A stretch of DNA of 64,000 bases from Aplectana chamaeleonis (GCA_029168955.1 JAPDOI010001716.1:62001-126000); one strand, 5' to 3'. Positions 44,304-59,743 are shown, counted from the stretch's first letter. The notes: generated from the sequence alone by a model not told the origin. Translations and numbers: made by a program.

Positions 44304-47300
44304 CCTTCCATATAATAAAAGAATCGGAGCACAAAGTACGACCACCTGGGCCTCCATCACTATAGCACTATTTCGTCACATCTCTAACCACTCCAAAACA
44401 GTATTGAGCTGTAGGTGCATTTCAGTCCACCAAAACCTTCAAAGTATAGTTAGGCTCATACGATTGTGCACTCATTTAGGGGTAGGTTGGGGGATTACGT
44501 TTTTCTGTTCTCAACATTCTGTCATCGAAATGGCCAAAAAATCAGCGAGAACTTCGAGTTCTTTTCCTTTCTTCAGCCAAACGACTTCACCCTCATTGCG
44601 TGGAGGAGATTCAATTCTCGGCATCACCTGGGGTCACGACCTTCGTGCGGAGGTGACACGACAGGATCATTGACGTGACTTAAAACCACCTCCCGGACTT
44701 TATACCCCGCCCCAAACCCCGATGAATAGTTATCAAAATCTTTTCAAGCAGCTTTAAGATCCATTCGAGGATTTCTATGTAGCTTAGAAACCTTCTTCGA
44801 AACGACAACTTCACGGATTGATTCTTCAAAAGAAATCAAGGTCTATTCTTTACCCACGAGTCGGATAACGCTTCAAATTCTGATACTACACAACCTCCCC
44901 AACCCAAACTCACTCCATAACTCATTAACGAGACTTTCAAATGCAAAATTGATAGCAAATTCGTGATCAGCGCGTCAAATACCCATTGAACACCAATTTC
45001 GCGTCGTTTACTGCATCAGGAAAGGAGAAAATTTTTTTTGGCCTGAAAAATCATCAGGCTTATTCTTCCATATAATAAAAGAATCGGAGCACAAAGTACG
45101 ACCACCTGGGCCTCCATCACTATAGCACTATTTCGTCACATCTCTAACCACTCCAAAACAGTATTGAGCTGTAGGTGCATTTCAGTCCACCAAAACCTTC
45201 AAAGTATAGTTAGGCTCATACGATTGTGCACTCATTTAGGGGTAGGTGGGGGGATTACGTTTTTCTGTTCTCAACATTCTGTCATCGAAATGGCCAAAAA
45301 TCAGCGAGAACTTCGAGTTCTTTTCCTTTCTTCAGCCAAACGACTTCACCCTCATTGCGTGGGGGAGATTCAATTCTCGGCATCACCTGGGGTCACGACC
45401 TTCGTGCGTTGGTGACACGACAGGATCATTGACGTGACTTAAAACCACCTCCCGGACTTTATACCCCGCCCCAAACCCCGATGAATAGTTATCAAAATCT
45501 TTTCAAGCAGCTTTAAGATCCATTCGAGGATTTCTATGTAGCTTAGAAACCTTCTTCGAAACGACAACTTCACGGATTGATTCTACAAAAGTAATCAAGG
45601 ACTATTCTTTAACCACCAGTCGGATAACGCTTCAAATTCTGATACTACACAACCTCCCCAACCCAAACTCACTCCATAACTCATTAACGAGACTTTCAAA
45701 TGCAAAATTGATAGCAAATTCGTGATCAGCGCGTCAAATACCCATTGAACACCAATTTCGCGTCGTTTACTGCATCAGGAAAGGAGAAAATTTTTTTTGG
45801 CCTGAAAAATCATCAGGCTTATTCTTCCATATAATAAAAGAATCGGAGCACAAAGTACGACCACCTGGGCCTCCATCACTATAGCACTATTTCGTCACAT
45901 CTCTAACCACTCCAAAACAGTATTGAGCTGTAGGTGCATTTCAGTCCACCAAAACCTTCAAAGTATAGTTAGGCTCATACGATTGTGCACTCATTTAGGG
46001 GTAGGTTGGGGATTACGTTTTTCTGTTCTCAACATTCTGTCATCGAAATGGCCAAAAAATCAGCGAGAACTTCGAGTTCTTTTCCTTTCTTCAGCCAAAC
46101 GACTTCACCCTCATTGCGTGGGGAGATTCAACTCTCGGCATCACCTGGGGTCACGACCTTCGTGCGTTGGTGACACGACAGGATCATTGACGTGACTTAA
46201 AACCACCTCCCGGACTTTATACCCCGCCCCAAACCCCGATGAATAGTTATCAAAATCTTTTCAAGCAGCTTTAAGATCCATTCGAGGATTTCTATGTAGC
46301 TTAAAAACCTTCTTCAACGACGACAACTTCACGGATTGATTCTACAAAAGTAATCAAGGACTATTCTTTAACCACCAGTCGGATAACGCTTCAAATTCTG
46401 ATACTACACAACCTCCCCAACCCAAACTCACTCCATAACTCATTAACGAGACTTTCAAATGCAAAATTGATAGCAAATTCGTGATCAGCGCGTCAAATAC
46501 CCAATAAACACCAATTTCGCGTCGTTTACTGCATCAGGAAAGGAGAAAAATTTTTTTGGCCTGAAAAATCATCAGGCTTATCCTTCCATATAATAAAAGA
46601 ATCGGAGCACAAAGTACGACCACCTGGGCCTCCATCACTATAGCACTATTTCGTCACATCTCTAACCACTCCAAAACAGTATTGAGCTGTAGGTGCATTT
46701 CAGTCCACCAAAACCTTCAAAGTATAGTTAGGCTCATACGATTGTGCACTCATTTAGGGGTAGGTTGGGGGATTACGTTTTTCTGTTCTCAACATTCTGT
46801 CATCGAAATGGCCAAAAATCAGCGAGAACTTCGAGTTCTTTTCCTTTCTTCAGCCAAACGACTTCACCCTCATTGCGTGGGGGAGATTCAATTCTCGGCA
46901 TCACCTGGGGTCACGACCTTCGTGCGTTGGTGACACGACAGGATCATTGACGTGACTTAAAACCACCTCCCGGACTTTATACCCCGCCCCAAACCCCGAT
47001 GAATAGTTATCAAAATCTTTTCAAGCAGCTTTAAGATCCATTCGAGGATTTCTATGTAGCTTAGGAACCTTCTTCAACGACGACAACTTCACGGATTGAT
47101 TCTACAAAAGTAATCAAGGACTATTCTTTAACCACCAGTCGGATAACGCTTCAAATTCTGATACTACACAACCTCCCCAACCCAAACTCACTCCATAACT
47201 CATTAACGAGACTTTCAAATGCAAAAATTGATAGCAAATTCGTGATCAGCGCGTCAAATACCCATTAAACACCGATTTCGCGTCGTTTACTGCATCAGGA

Positions 47301-50300
47301 AAGGAGAAAAATTTTTGGCCTGAAAAATCATCAGGCTTATCCTTCCATATAATAAAAGAATCGGAGCACAAAGTACGACCACCTGGGCCTCCATCACTAT
47401 AGCACTATTTCGTCACATCTCTAACCACTCCAAAACAGTATTGAGCTGTAGGTGCATTTCAGCCCACCAAAACCTTCAAAATATAGTTAGGCTCATACGA
47501 TTGTGCACTCCATTTAGGGGTAGGTTGGGGATTACGTTTTCTGTTCTCAACATTCTGTCATCGAAATGGCCAAAAATCAGCGAGAACTTCGAGTTCTTTT
47601 TCCTTTCTTCAGCCAAACGACTTCACCCTCATTGCGTGGGGGAGATTCAATTCTCGGCATCACCTGGGGTCACGACCTTCGTGCGTTGGTGACACGACAG
47701 GATCATTGACGTGACTTAAAACCACCTCCCGGACTTTATACCCCGCCCCAAACCCCGATGAATAGTTATCAAAATCTTTTCAAGCAGCTTTAAGATCCAT
47801 TCGAGGATTTCTATGTAGCTTAAAAACCTTTCTTCAACGACGACAACTTCACGGATTGATTCTACAAAAGTAATCAAGGACTATTCTTTAACCACCAGTC
47901 GGATAACGCTTCAAATTCTGATACTACACAACCTCCCCAACCCAAACTCACTCCATAACTCATTAACGAGACTTTCAAATGCAAAATTGATAGCAAATTC
48001 GTGATCAGCGCGTCAATTACCCATTAAACACCAATTTCGCGTCGTTTACTGCATCAGGAAAGGAGAAAAATTTTTTTGGCCTGAAAAATCATCAGGCTTA
48101 TCCTTCCATATAATAAAAGAATCGGAGCACAAAGTACGACCACCTGGGCCTCCATCACTATAGCACTATTTCGTCACATCTCTAACCACTCCAAAACAGT
48201 ATTGAGCTGTAGGTGCATTTCCAGTCCACCAAAACCTTCAAAGTATAGTTAGGCTCATACGATTGTGCACTCATTTAGGGGTAGGTTGGGGATTACGTTT
48301 TTCTGTTCTCAACATTCTGTCATCGAAATGGCCAAAAATCAGCGAGAACTTCGAGTTCTTTTTCCTTTCTTCAGCCAAACGACTTCACCCCTCATTGCGT
48401 GGGGAGATTCAATTCTCGGCATCACCTGGGGTCACGACCTTCGTGCGTTGGTGACACGACAGGATCATTGACGTGACTTAAAACCACCTCCCGGACTTTA
48501 TACCCCGCCCCAAACCCCGATGAATAGTTATCAAAATCTTTTCAAGCAGCTTTAAGATCCATTCGAGGATTTCTATGTAGCTTAGAAACCTTCTTCAACG
48601 ACGACAACTTCACGGATTGATTCTACAAAAGTAATCAACGACTATTCTTTAACCACCAGTCGGCTAACGCTTCAAATTCTGATACTACACAACCTCCCCA
48701 ACCCAAACTCACTCCATAACTCATTAACGAGACTTTCAAATGCAAAATTGATAGCAAATTCGTGATCAGCGCGTCAAATACCCATTAAACACCAATTTCG
48801 CGTCGTTTACTGCATCAGGAAAGGAGAAAAATTTTTTTGGCCTGAAAAATCATCAGGCTTATTCTTCCATATAATAAAAGAATCGGAGCACAAAGTACGA
48901 CCACCTGGGCCTCCATCACTATAGCACTATTTCGTCACATCTCTAACCACTCCAAAACAGTATTGAGCTGTAGGTGCATTTCAGTCCACCAAAACCTTCA
49001 AAGTATAGTTAGGCTCATACGATTGTGCACTCATTTAGGGGTAGGTTGGGGGATTACGTTTTTCTGTTCTCAACATTCTGTCATCGAAATGGCCAAAAAA
49101 TCAGCGAGAACTTCGAGTTCTTTTCCTTTCTTCAGCCAAACGACTTCACCCTCATTGCGTGGGGGAGATTCAATTCTCGGCATCACCTGGGGTCACGACC
49201 TTCGTGCGTTGGTGACACGACAGGATCATTGACGTGACTTAAAACCACCTCCCGGACTTTATACCCCGCCCCAAACCCCGATGAATAGTTATCAAAATCT
49301 TTTCAAGCAGCTTTAAGATCCATTCGAGGATTTCTATGTAGCTTAGAAACCTTCTTCAACGACGACAACTTCACGGATTGATTCTACAAAAGTAATCAAG
49401 GACTATTCTTTAACCACCAGTCGGATAACGCTTCAAATTCTGATACTACACAACCTCCCCAACCCAAACTCACTCCATAACTCATTAACGAGACTTTCAA
49501 ATGCAAAATTGATAGCAAATTCGTGATCAGCGCGTCAAATACCCAATAAACACCAATTTCGCGTCGTTTACTGCATCAGGAAAGGAGAAAATTTTTTTGG
49601 CCTGAAAAATCATCAGGCTTATCCTTCCATATAATAAAAGAATCGAGCACAAAGTACGACCACCTGGGCCTCCATCACTATAGCACTATTTCGTCACATC
49701 TCTAACCACTCCAAAACAGTATTGAGCTGTAGGTGCATTTCAGTCCACCAAAACCTTCAAAGTATAGTTAGGCTCATACGATTGTGCACTCATTTAGGGT
49801 AGGTTGGGGATTACGTTTTTCTGTTCTCAACATTCTGTCATCGAAATGGCCAAAAATCAGCGAGAACTTCGAGTTCTTTTCCTTTCTTCAGCCAAACGAC
49901 TTCACCCTCATTGCGTGGGGGTAGATCAATTCTCGGCATCACCTGGGGTCACGACCTTCGTGCGTTGGTGACACGACAGGATCATTGACGTGACTTAAAA
50001 CCACCTCCCGGACTTTATACCCCGCCCCAAACCCCGATGAATAGTTATCAAAAATCTTTTTCAAGCAGCTTTAAGATCCATTCGAGGATTTCTATGTAGC
50101 TTAAAAACCTTCTTCAACGACGACAACTTCACGGATTGATTCTACAAAAGTAATCAAGGACTATTCTTTAACCACCAGTCGGATAACGCTTCAAATTCTG
50201 ATACTACACAACCTCCCCAACCCAAACTCACTCCATAACTCATTAACGAGACTTTCAAATGCAAAATTGATAGCAAATTCGTGATCAGCGCGTCAAATAC

Positions 50301-53300
50301 CCATTAAACACCAATTTCGCGTCGTTTACTGCATCAGGAAAGGAGAAAAATTTTTTGGCCTGAAAAATCATCAGGCTTATCCTTCCATATAATAAAAGAA
50401 TCGGAGCACAAAGTACGACCACCTGGGCCTCCATCACTATAGCACTATTTCGTCACATCTCTAACCACTCCAAAACAGTATTGAGCTGTAGGTGCATTTC
50501 AGTCCACCAAAACCTTCAAAGTATAGTTAGGCTCATACGATTGTGCACTCATTTAGGGGTAGGTTGGGGGATTACGTTTTTCTGTTCTCAACATTCTGTC
50601 ATCGAAATAGCCAAAAAATCAGCGAGAACTTCGAGTTCTTTTCCTTTCTTCAGCCAAACGACTTCACCCTCATTGCGTGGGGGAGATTCAATTCTCGGCA
50701 TCACCTGGGGTCACGACCTTCGTGCGTTGGTGACACGACAGGATCATTGACGTGACTTAAAACCACCTCCCGGACTTTATACCCCGCCCCAAACCCCGAT
50801 GAATAGTTATCAAAATCTTTTCAAGCAGCTTTAAGATCCATTCGAGGATTTCTATGTAGTTAAAAAACCTTCTTCAACGACGACAACTTCACGGATTGAT
50901 TCTACAAAAGTAATCAAGGACTATTCTTTAACCACCAGTCGGATAACGCTTCAAATTCTGATACTACACAACCTCCCCAACCCAAACTCACTCCATAACT
51001 CATTAACGAGACTTTCAAATGCAAAATTGATAGCAAATTCGTGATCAGCGCGTCAAATACCCATTCAACACCAATTTCGCGTCGTTTACTGCATCAGGAA
51101 AGGAGAAAAATTTTTTGGCCTGAAAAATCATCAGGCTTATCCTTCCATATAATAAAAGAATCGGAGCACAAAGTACCACCACCTGGGCCTCCATCACTAT
51201 AGCACTATTTCGTCACATCTCTAACCACTCCAAAACAGTATTGAGCTGTAGGTGCATTTCAGTCCACCAAAACCTTCAAAGTATAGTTAGGCTCATACGA
51301 TTGTGCACTCATTTAGGGGTAGGTTGGGGATTACGTTTTTCTGTTCTCAACATTCTGTCATCGAAATGGCCAAAATCAGCGAGAACTTCGAGTTCTTTCC
51401 TTTCTTCAGCCAAACGACTTCACCCTCATTGCGTGGGGAGATTCAATTCTCGGCATCACCTGGGGTCACGACCTTCGTGCGTTGGTGACACGACAGGATC
51501 ATTGACGTGACTTAAAACCACCTCCCGGACTTTATACCCCGCCCCAAACCCCGATGAATAGTTATCAAAATCTTTTCAAGCAGCTTTAAGATCCATTCGA
51601 GGATTTCTATGTAGCTTAAAACCTTCTTCAACGACGACGACTTCACGGATTGATTCTACAAAAGTAATCAAGGACTATTCTTAACCACCAGTCGGATAAC
51701 GCTTCAAATTCTGATACTACACAACCTCCCCAACCCAAACTCACTCCATAACTCATTAACGAGACTTTCAAATGCAAAATTGATAGCAAATTCGTGATCA
51801 GCGCGTCAAATACCCATTGAACACCAATTTCGCGTCGTTTACTGCATCAGGAAAGGAGAAAAATTTTTGGCCTGAAAAATCATCAGGCTTATCCTTCCAT
51901 ATAATAAAAGAATCGGAGCACAAAGTACGACCACCTGGGCCTCCATCACTATAGCACTATTTCGTCACATCTCTAACCACTCCAAAACAGTATTGAGCTG
52001 TAGGTGCATTTCAGTCCACCAAAACCTTCAAAGTATAGTTAGGCTCATACGATTGTGCACGCATTTAGGTAGGTTGGGGATTACGTTTTTCTGTTCTCAA
52101 CATTCTGTCATCGAAATGGCCAAAAATCAGCGAGAACTTTCGAGTTCTTTTTCCTTTCTTCAGCCAAACGACTTCACCCTCATTGCGTGGGGGAGATTCA
52201 CTCGGCATCACCTGGGGTCACGACCTTCGTGCGTTGGTGACACGACAGGATCATTGACGTGACTTAAAACCACCTCCCGGACTTTATACCCCGCCCCAAA
52301 CCCCGATGAATAGTTATCAAAATCTTTTCAAGCAGCTTTAAGATCCATTCGAGGATTTCTATGTAGCTTAAAAACCTTCTTCAACGACGACAACTTCACG
52401 GATTGATTCTACAAAAGTAATCAAGGACTATTCTTTAACCACCAGTCGGATAACGCTTCAAATTCTGATACTACACAACCTCCCCAACCCAAACTCACTC
52501 CATAACTCATTAACGAGACTTTCAAATGCAAAATTGATAGCAAATTCGTGATCAGCGCGTCAAATACCCATTAAACACCAATTTCGCGTCGTTTACTGCA
52601 TCAGGAAAGGAGAAAAATTTTTTTGGCCTGAAAAATCATCAGGCTTATCCTTCCATATAATAAAAGAATCGGAGCACAAAGTACGACCACCTGGGCCTCC
52701 ATCACTATAGCACTATTTCGTCACATCTCTAACCACTCCAAAACAGTATTGAGCTGTAGGTGCATTTCAGTCCACCAAAACCTTCAAAGTATAGTTAGGC
52801 TCATACGATTGTGCACTCATTTAGGGTAGGTTGGGGGATTACGTTTTTCTGTTCTCAACATTCTGTCATCGAAAATGGCCAAAAATCAGCGAGAACTTCG
52901 AGTTCTTTTCCCTTTCTTCAGCCAAACGACTTCACCCTCATTGCGTGGGGAGATTCACCTCGGCATCACCTGGGGTCACGACCTTCGTGCGTTGGGTGAC
53001 ACGACAGGATCATTGACGTGACTTAAACCACCTCCCGGACTTTATACCCCGCCCCAAACCCCGATGAATAGTTATCAAAATCTTTTCAAGCAGCTTTAAG
53101 ATCCATTCGAGGATTTCTATGTAGCGAAACCTTCTTCAACGACGACAACTTCACGGATTGATTCTTCAAAAGTAATCAAGGACTATTCTTTAACCACCAG
53201 TCGGATAACGCTTCAAATTCTGATACTACACAACCTCCCCAACCCAAACTCACTCCATAACTCATTAACGAGACTTTTAAATGCAAAATTGATAGCAAAT

Positions 53301-56300
53301 TCGTGATCAGCGCGTCAAATACCCATTAAACACCAATTTCGCGTCGTTTACTGCATCAGGAAAGGAGAAAAATTTTTTTGGCCTGAAAAAATCATCAGGC
53401 TTATCCTTCCATATAATAAAAGAATCGGAGCACAAAGTACGACCACCTGGGCCTCCATCACTATAGCACTATTTCGTCACATCTCTAACCACTCCAAAAC
53501 AGTATTGAGCTGTAGGTGCATTTCAGTCCACCAAAACCTTCAAAGTATAGTTAGGCTCATACGATTGTGCACTCATTTAGGGGTAGGTTGGGGGATTACG
53601 TTTTTCTGTTCTCAACATTCTGGTCATCGAAATGGCCAAAAATCAGCGAGAACTTTTGAGTTCTTTTTCCTTTCTTCAGCCAAACGACTTCACCCTCATT
53701 GCGTGGGGAGATTCTAATTCTCGGCATCACCTGGGGTCACGACCTTCGTGCGTTGGGTGACACGACAGGATCATTGACGTGACTTAAAACCACACTTCCC
53801 GGACTTTATACTCCCGCCCCAAACCCCGATGAATAGTTATCAAAATCTTTTTCAAGCACAGCTTTAAGATCCATTCGAGGATTTCTATGTAGCTTAAAAA
53901 CCTTCTTCAACGACGACAACTTCACGGATTGATTCTACAAAAGTAATCAAGGACTATTCTTTAACCACCAGTCGGATAACGCTTTCCAAATTCCTGATGC
54001 CTACTACACAACCCCTCCCCAACCCGAAAGCTCACTCCATAACTCATGCTAACGAGACTTTCAAATGCAAAATTGATAGCAAAATTCGTGATCAGCGCGT
54101 CAAATACCCGTAATAAACACCAATTTCGCGTCGTTTACTGCATCAGGAAAGGAGAAAATTTTTTTGGCCTGAAAAATCATCAGGCTTATCCTTCCATATA
54201 ATACCTAAAGAAATCGGAGCACAAAGGTACGACCACCTGGGCCTCCATCACTATAGCACTATTTCTGTCAGCATCTCTAACCACTCCAAAACAGTATTGA
54301 GCTGTAGGTGCATTTCAAGTCCACCAAAACCTTCAAAGTATAGTTAGGCTCATACGATTGTGCACTCATTTAGGGGTAGGTTGGGGATTACGTTTTTCTG
54401 TTCTCAACATTCTGTCATCAGAAATGGCCAAAAAATCAGCGAGAACTTCGAGTTCTTTTCCTTTTTCTTCCTTAGCCAAACGACTTCACCCTCATTGCGT
54501 GTGGGAGATTCAATTCTCGGCATCACCTGGGGTCACGACCTTCGTGCCGTTGGTGACACGACAGGATCATTGACGTGACTTAAAACCACCTCCCGGACTT
54601 TATACTCCCGCCCCCAAACTCCCGATGAATAGTTATCAAAATCTTTTTCAAGCAGCTTTAAGATCCATTCGAGGATTTCTATGTAGCTTAAAACCTTTCT
54701 CTTCAACGACGACAACTTCACGGATTGATTCTACAAAAGTAATCAAGGACTATTCTTTAACCACCAGTCGGATAACGGCTTTCAAATTCTGATACTACAC
54801 AACTCTCCCAACCCAAACTCACTCCATAACTCGATTAACGAGGACTTTCAAATGCAAAATTGATAGCAAATTCGTGATCAGCGCGTCAAATACCCATTAA
54901 ACACCAATTTCGCGTCGTTACTGCATCAGGAAAGGAGAAAAATTCTTTTTGGCCTGAAAAATCATCAGGCTTACATCCTTCCATATAATAAAAAGAATCG
55001 GAGCACAAAGTAACGACCACCTGGGCCTCCACTCACTATAGCACTATTTCGTCACATCTCTAACCACCCAAAACAGTATTGAGCTGTAGGTGCATTTCCA
55101 GTCCACCAAAACCTTCGTTAAAGTATAGTTAGGCTCATACGATTGTGCACTCATTTAGGGGTAGGCTTGGGGGATTATACGTTTTTCTGTTCTCAACATT
55201 CTGTCATCAGAAATGGCCAAAAAATCAGCGAGAACTTCAGAGTTCTTTTCCTTTCTTCAGCCATAACGACTTCACCTCTCATTGCAGTGGGGAGATTCAA
55301 TTCTCGGCATCACCTGGGGTCACGAACCTTCGTGCGTTGTGACACGACAGGATCATTGACGTGACTTAAAACCACCTCCCGGACTTTTATACCCCGCCCC
55401 AAACCCCGATGAATAGTTATCAAAATCTTTTCAAGCAGCTTTAAGATCCATTCGAGGATTTCTATGGCGAGTAGCTTAAAAACCTTCTTCAACGACGACA
55501 ACTTCACGGATTGATTCTACAAAAGTAATCAAGGACTATTCTTTAACCACCAGTCGGATACACGCTTCAGAATTCTGATACTACACAACCTCCCCAACCC
55601 AAACTCGCACTCCACTTAACTCATTAACGAGACTTTCAAATGCAAAATTGATATAGCAAATTCGTGATCAGCGCGTCAAATACCCAGCATTAAACACCAA
55701 TTTCAAGTGTCGTTTACTGCATCAGGAAAGGAGAAAAATTTTTTGGCCTGAAAAATCATCAGAAGCTTATCCTTCCATATAATAAAAGAATCGGAGCACA
55801 AAGTTTACGACCACCTGGGCCTCCATCACTATAGCACTATTTCTGTCACATCTCTAACCACTCCAAAACAGTATTGAGCTGTAGGTGCATTTCAGTCCAC
55901 CAAAACCCTTCAAAGTATAGAAAGTTAGACTCATACGATTGTGCACTCATTTAGGGGTAAGGTTGGGGGATTACGTTTTTTCTGTTCTCACACATTCTGT
56001 CATCAGAAATGGCCAAAAATCAGCCGAGAACTTCTGGAGTTCTTTTTTCTCCTTTCTTCAGCCAAACTTTGATCTCTCACCCTCATTGCGTGGGGAGATT
56101 CAATTCTCGGCATCACCTGGGGTCACGACCTTCGTGCTACGTTGGTGACACAATGACAGGATCATTGACGTGACTTAAAACCACCTCCCCACGGACTTTA
56201 TACCCCCGCCCCAAACCCCGGGATGAATACGTTATCAAAATCTTTTCAAGCAGCTTTAAGATCCATTCGAGGATTTCTATGCAGCTTAGAAACCTTCTTC

Positions 56301-59300
56301 AACGACGACAACTTCACGGATTGATTCTACAAAAGTAATCAAGGACTATTCTGTAACCACCAGTCGGATAACGCTCTTCAAATTCTGGATACTACACAAC
56401 CTCCCCAACCCAAACTCACTCCATAACTCATTAACGAGACTTTCAAATGCAAAATTGATAGCAAATTCATGATCAGCGCGTCAAATACCCATTGAAACAC
56501 CAATTCTCGCGTCGTTTACTGCAGATCAGGAAAGGAGAGAAAATTTTTTGGCCTAGAAAAAATCCACAATCAGAAGGCTTATCCTTCTTCCATATAATAA
56601 AAGAATCGGAGCACAAAGTAACGACCACCTGGGCCTCCATCACTATAAAGCACTATTTCTGTCACATCTCTAACCACTCCAAAACAGTAGTACTGAGCTT
56701 GTAGGTGCATTTCAGTCCACCAAAACCTTCTCAAAGTGCATGGCAAAGTTAGGCTCATACGATTTGTGCACTCATTCAATAGGGAGTAGGTTGGGGATTA
56801 CGTTTTTCTGTTCTCAACATTCTGTCATCGAAATGGCCAAAAATCAGCGAGAACTTCGAGTTCTTTTCCTTTCTTCAGCCAAACGACTTCACCCTCATTG
56901 CGTGGGGAGATTCAATTCTCGGCATCACCTGGGGTCACGACCTTCGTGCGTTGGTGACACGACAGGATCATTGACGTGACTTAAAACCACCTCCCGGACT
57001 TTATACCCTTCGCCCCAAACCCCGATGAATAGTTATCAAAATCTTTTCAAGCAGCTTTAAGATCCATTCGAGGATTTCTATGTAGCTTAAAAACCTTCTT
57101 CAACGACGACAACTTCACGGATTGATTCTACAAAAGTAATCAAGGACTATTCTTTAACCACCAGTCGGATAACGCTTCAAATTCTGATACTACACAACCT
57201 CCCCAACCCAAACTCACTCCATAACTCATTAACGAGACTTTTAAATGCAAAATTGATAGCAAATTCGTGATCAGCGCGTCAAATACCCATTAAACACCAA
57301 TTTCGCGTCGTTTACTGCATCAGGAAAGGAGAAAAATTTTTTTGGCCTGAAAAATCATCAGGCTTATCCTTCCATATAATAAAAGAATCGGAGCACAAAG
57401 TACGACCACCTGGGCCTCCATCACTATAGCACTATTTCGTCACATCTCTAACCACTCCAAAACAGTATTGAGCTGTAGGCGCATTTCAGTCCACCAAAAC
57501 CTTCCAAAGTATAGTGTTAGGCTCATACGATTGTGCACTCATTTAGGTAGGTTGGGGATTACGTTTTTCTGTTCTCAACATTCTGTCATCGAAATGGCCA
57601 AAAATCAGCGAGAACTTCAGAGTTCTTTCCTTTCTTCAGCCAAACGACTTCACCCTCATTGCGTGGGGAGATTCAATTCTCGGCATCACCTGGGGTCACG
57701 ACCTTCGTGCGTTGGTGACACGACAGGATCATTGACGTGACTTAAAACCACCTCCCGGACTTTATACCCGCCCCAAACCCCGATGAATAGTTATCAAAAT
57801 CTTTTCAAGCAGCTTTAAGATCCATTCGAGGATTTCTATGTAGCTTAAAACCTTCTTCAACGACGACAACTTCACGGATTGATTCTACAAAAGTAATCAA
57901 GGACTATTCTTTAACCACCAGTCGGATAACGCTTCAAATTCTGATACTACACAACCTCCCCAACCCAAACTCACTCCATAACTCATTAACGAGACTTTCA
58001 AATGCAAAAATTGATAGCAAATTCGTGATCAGCGCGTCAAATACCCATTAAACACCAATTTCGCGTCGTTTACTGCATCAGAAAGGAGAAAATTTTTTTG
58101 GCCTGAAAATCATCAGGCTTATCCTTCCATATAATAAAAGAATCGGGGCACAAAGTACGACCACCTGGGCCTCCATCACTATAGCACTATTTCGTCACAT
58201 CTCTAACCACTCCAAAACAGTATTGAGCTGTAGGTGCATTTCAGTCCACCAAAACCTTCAAAGTATAGTTAGGCTCATACGATTGTGCACTCATTTAGGG
58301 TAGGTTGGGGGATTACGTTTTTCTGTTCTCAACATTCTGTCATCGAAATGGCCAAAAATCAGCGAGAACTTCGAGTTCTTTTCCTTTCTTCAGCCAAACG
58401 ACTTCACCCTCATTGCGTGGGGAGATTCACTCGGCATCACCTGGGGTCACGACCTTCGTGCGTTGGTGACACGACAGGATCATTGACGTGACTTAAAACC
58501 ACCTCCCGGACTTCATACTCCGCCCCAAACCCCGATGAATAGTTATCAAAATCTTTTCAAGCAGCTTTAAGATCCATTCGAGGATTTCTATGTAGCTTAA
58601 AAACCTTCTTCAACGACGACAACTTCACGGATTGATTCTACAAAAGTAATCAAGGACTATTCTTTAACCACCAGTCGGATAACGCTTCAAATTCTGATAC
58701 TACACAACCTCCCCAACCCAAACTCACTCCATAACTCATTAACGAGACTTTCAAATGCAAAATTGATAGCAAATTCGTGATCAGCGCGTCAAATACCCAA
58801 AAACACCAATTTCGCGTCGTTTACTGCATCAGAAAGGAGAAAAATTTTTTTGGCATGAAAAATCATCAGCCTTATCCTTCCATATAATAAAAGAATCGGA
58901 GCACAAAGTACGACCACCTGGGCCTCCATCACTATAGCACTATTTCGTCACATCTCTAACCACTCCAAAACAGTATTGAGCTGTAGCTGCATTTCAGTCC
59001 ACCAAACCTTCAAAGTATAGTTAGGCTCATACGATTGTGCACTCATTTAGGGGTAGGTTGGGGATTACGTTTTTCTGTTCTCAACATTCTGTCATCGAAA
59101 TGGCCAAAAATCAGCGAGAACTTGAGTTCTTTTCCTTTCTTCAGCCAAACGACTTCACCCTCATTGCGTGGGGGAGATTCAACTCTCGGCATCACCTGGG
59201 GTCACGACCTTCGTGCGTTGGTGACACGACAGGATCATTGACGTGACTTAAAACCACCTCCCGGACTTTATACTCCCGCCCCAAACCCCGATGAATAGTT

Positions 59301-59743
59301 ATCAAAATCTTTCAAGCAGCTTTAAGATCCATTCGAGGATTTCTATGTAGCTTAAAACCTTCTTCAACGACGACAACTTCACGGATTGATTCTACAAAAG
59401 TAATCAAGGACTATTCTTGAACCACCAGTCGGATAACGCTTCAAATTCTGATACTACACAACCTCCCCAACCCAAACTCACTCCATAACTCATTAACGAG
59501 ACTTTCTCAAATGCAAAATTGATAGCAAATTCGTGATCAGCGCGTCAAATACCTCCATTGAACACCCAATTTCCGCGTCGTTTACTGCATCAGGAAAGGA
59601 GAAAATTTTTTGGCCTGAAAAATCATCAGGCTTATCCTTCCATATAATAAAAGCATCGGAGCACAAAGTACGACCACCTGGGCCTCCATCACTATAGCAC
59701 TATTTCGTCACATCTCTAACCACTCCAAAACAGTATTGAGCTG
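44304..59743 (+). repeat. Satellite array, about 760-bp unit, 20.1 copies
   Basis: Head-to-tail units start (CCTTCCATATAATAAAAG) at 44304, 45064, 45823, 46582, 47341, 48102, 48863, 49623, 50381, 51141, 51893, 52649, 53405, 54190, 54977, 55771, 56586, 57368, 58123, 58876 and 59636 (partial). Unit lengths are 752-761 except 785, 787, 794, 815 and 782 for units 13-17. Units differ at few sites, mostly single-base indels in homopolymers. Unit 1 is the most diverged clean unit. Each unit ends with a small hairpin (CCTGAAAAATCATCAGG). I see no rRNA, tRNA, snRNA or conserved protein in it. The 89-codon frame starting TTG is broken by indels between units. Confidence 0.97.
53610..56790. repeat. Insertion-rich segment of the satellite array
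   Basis: Within units 13-17 the sequence gains many extra 1-4 base insertions absent from all other units. The noise starts and stops inside units, not at unit edges. This looks like unpolished long-read consensus and not true divergence. Confidence 0.75.

Noticed and set aside
44404..44673. 89-codon frame repeated in most satellite units
   Set aside because: It starts at TTG, and single-base indels between units break or shift it. Overlapping frames are equally open. This is the shadow of a repeat and not a gene family.
44304..59743. Array as rDNA, 5S, histone cluster or CRISPR
   Set aside because: No 5S, 18S/28S, tRNA or histone sequence is recognisable in the unit. Units are contiguous with no spacer-repeat alternation, and the DNA is eukaryotic.
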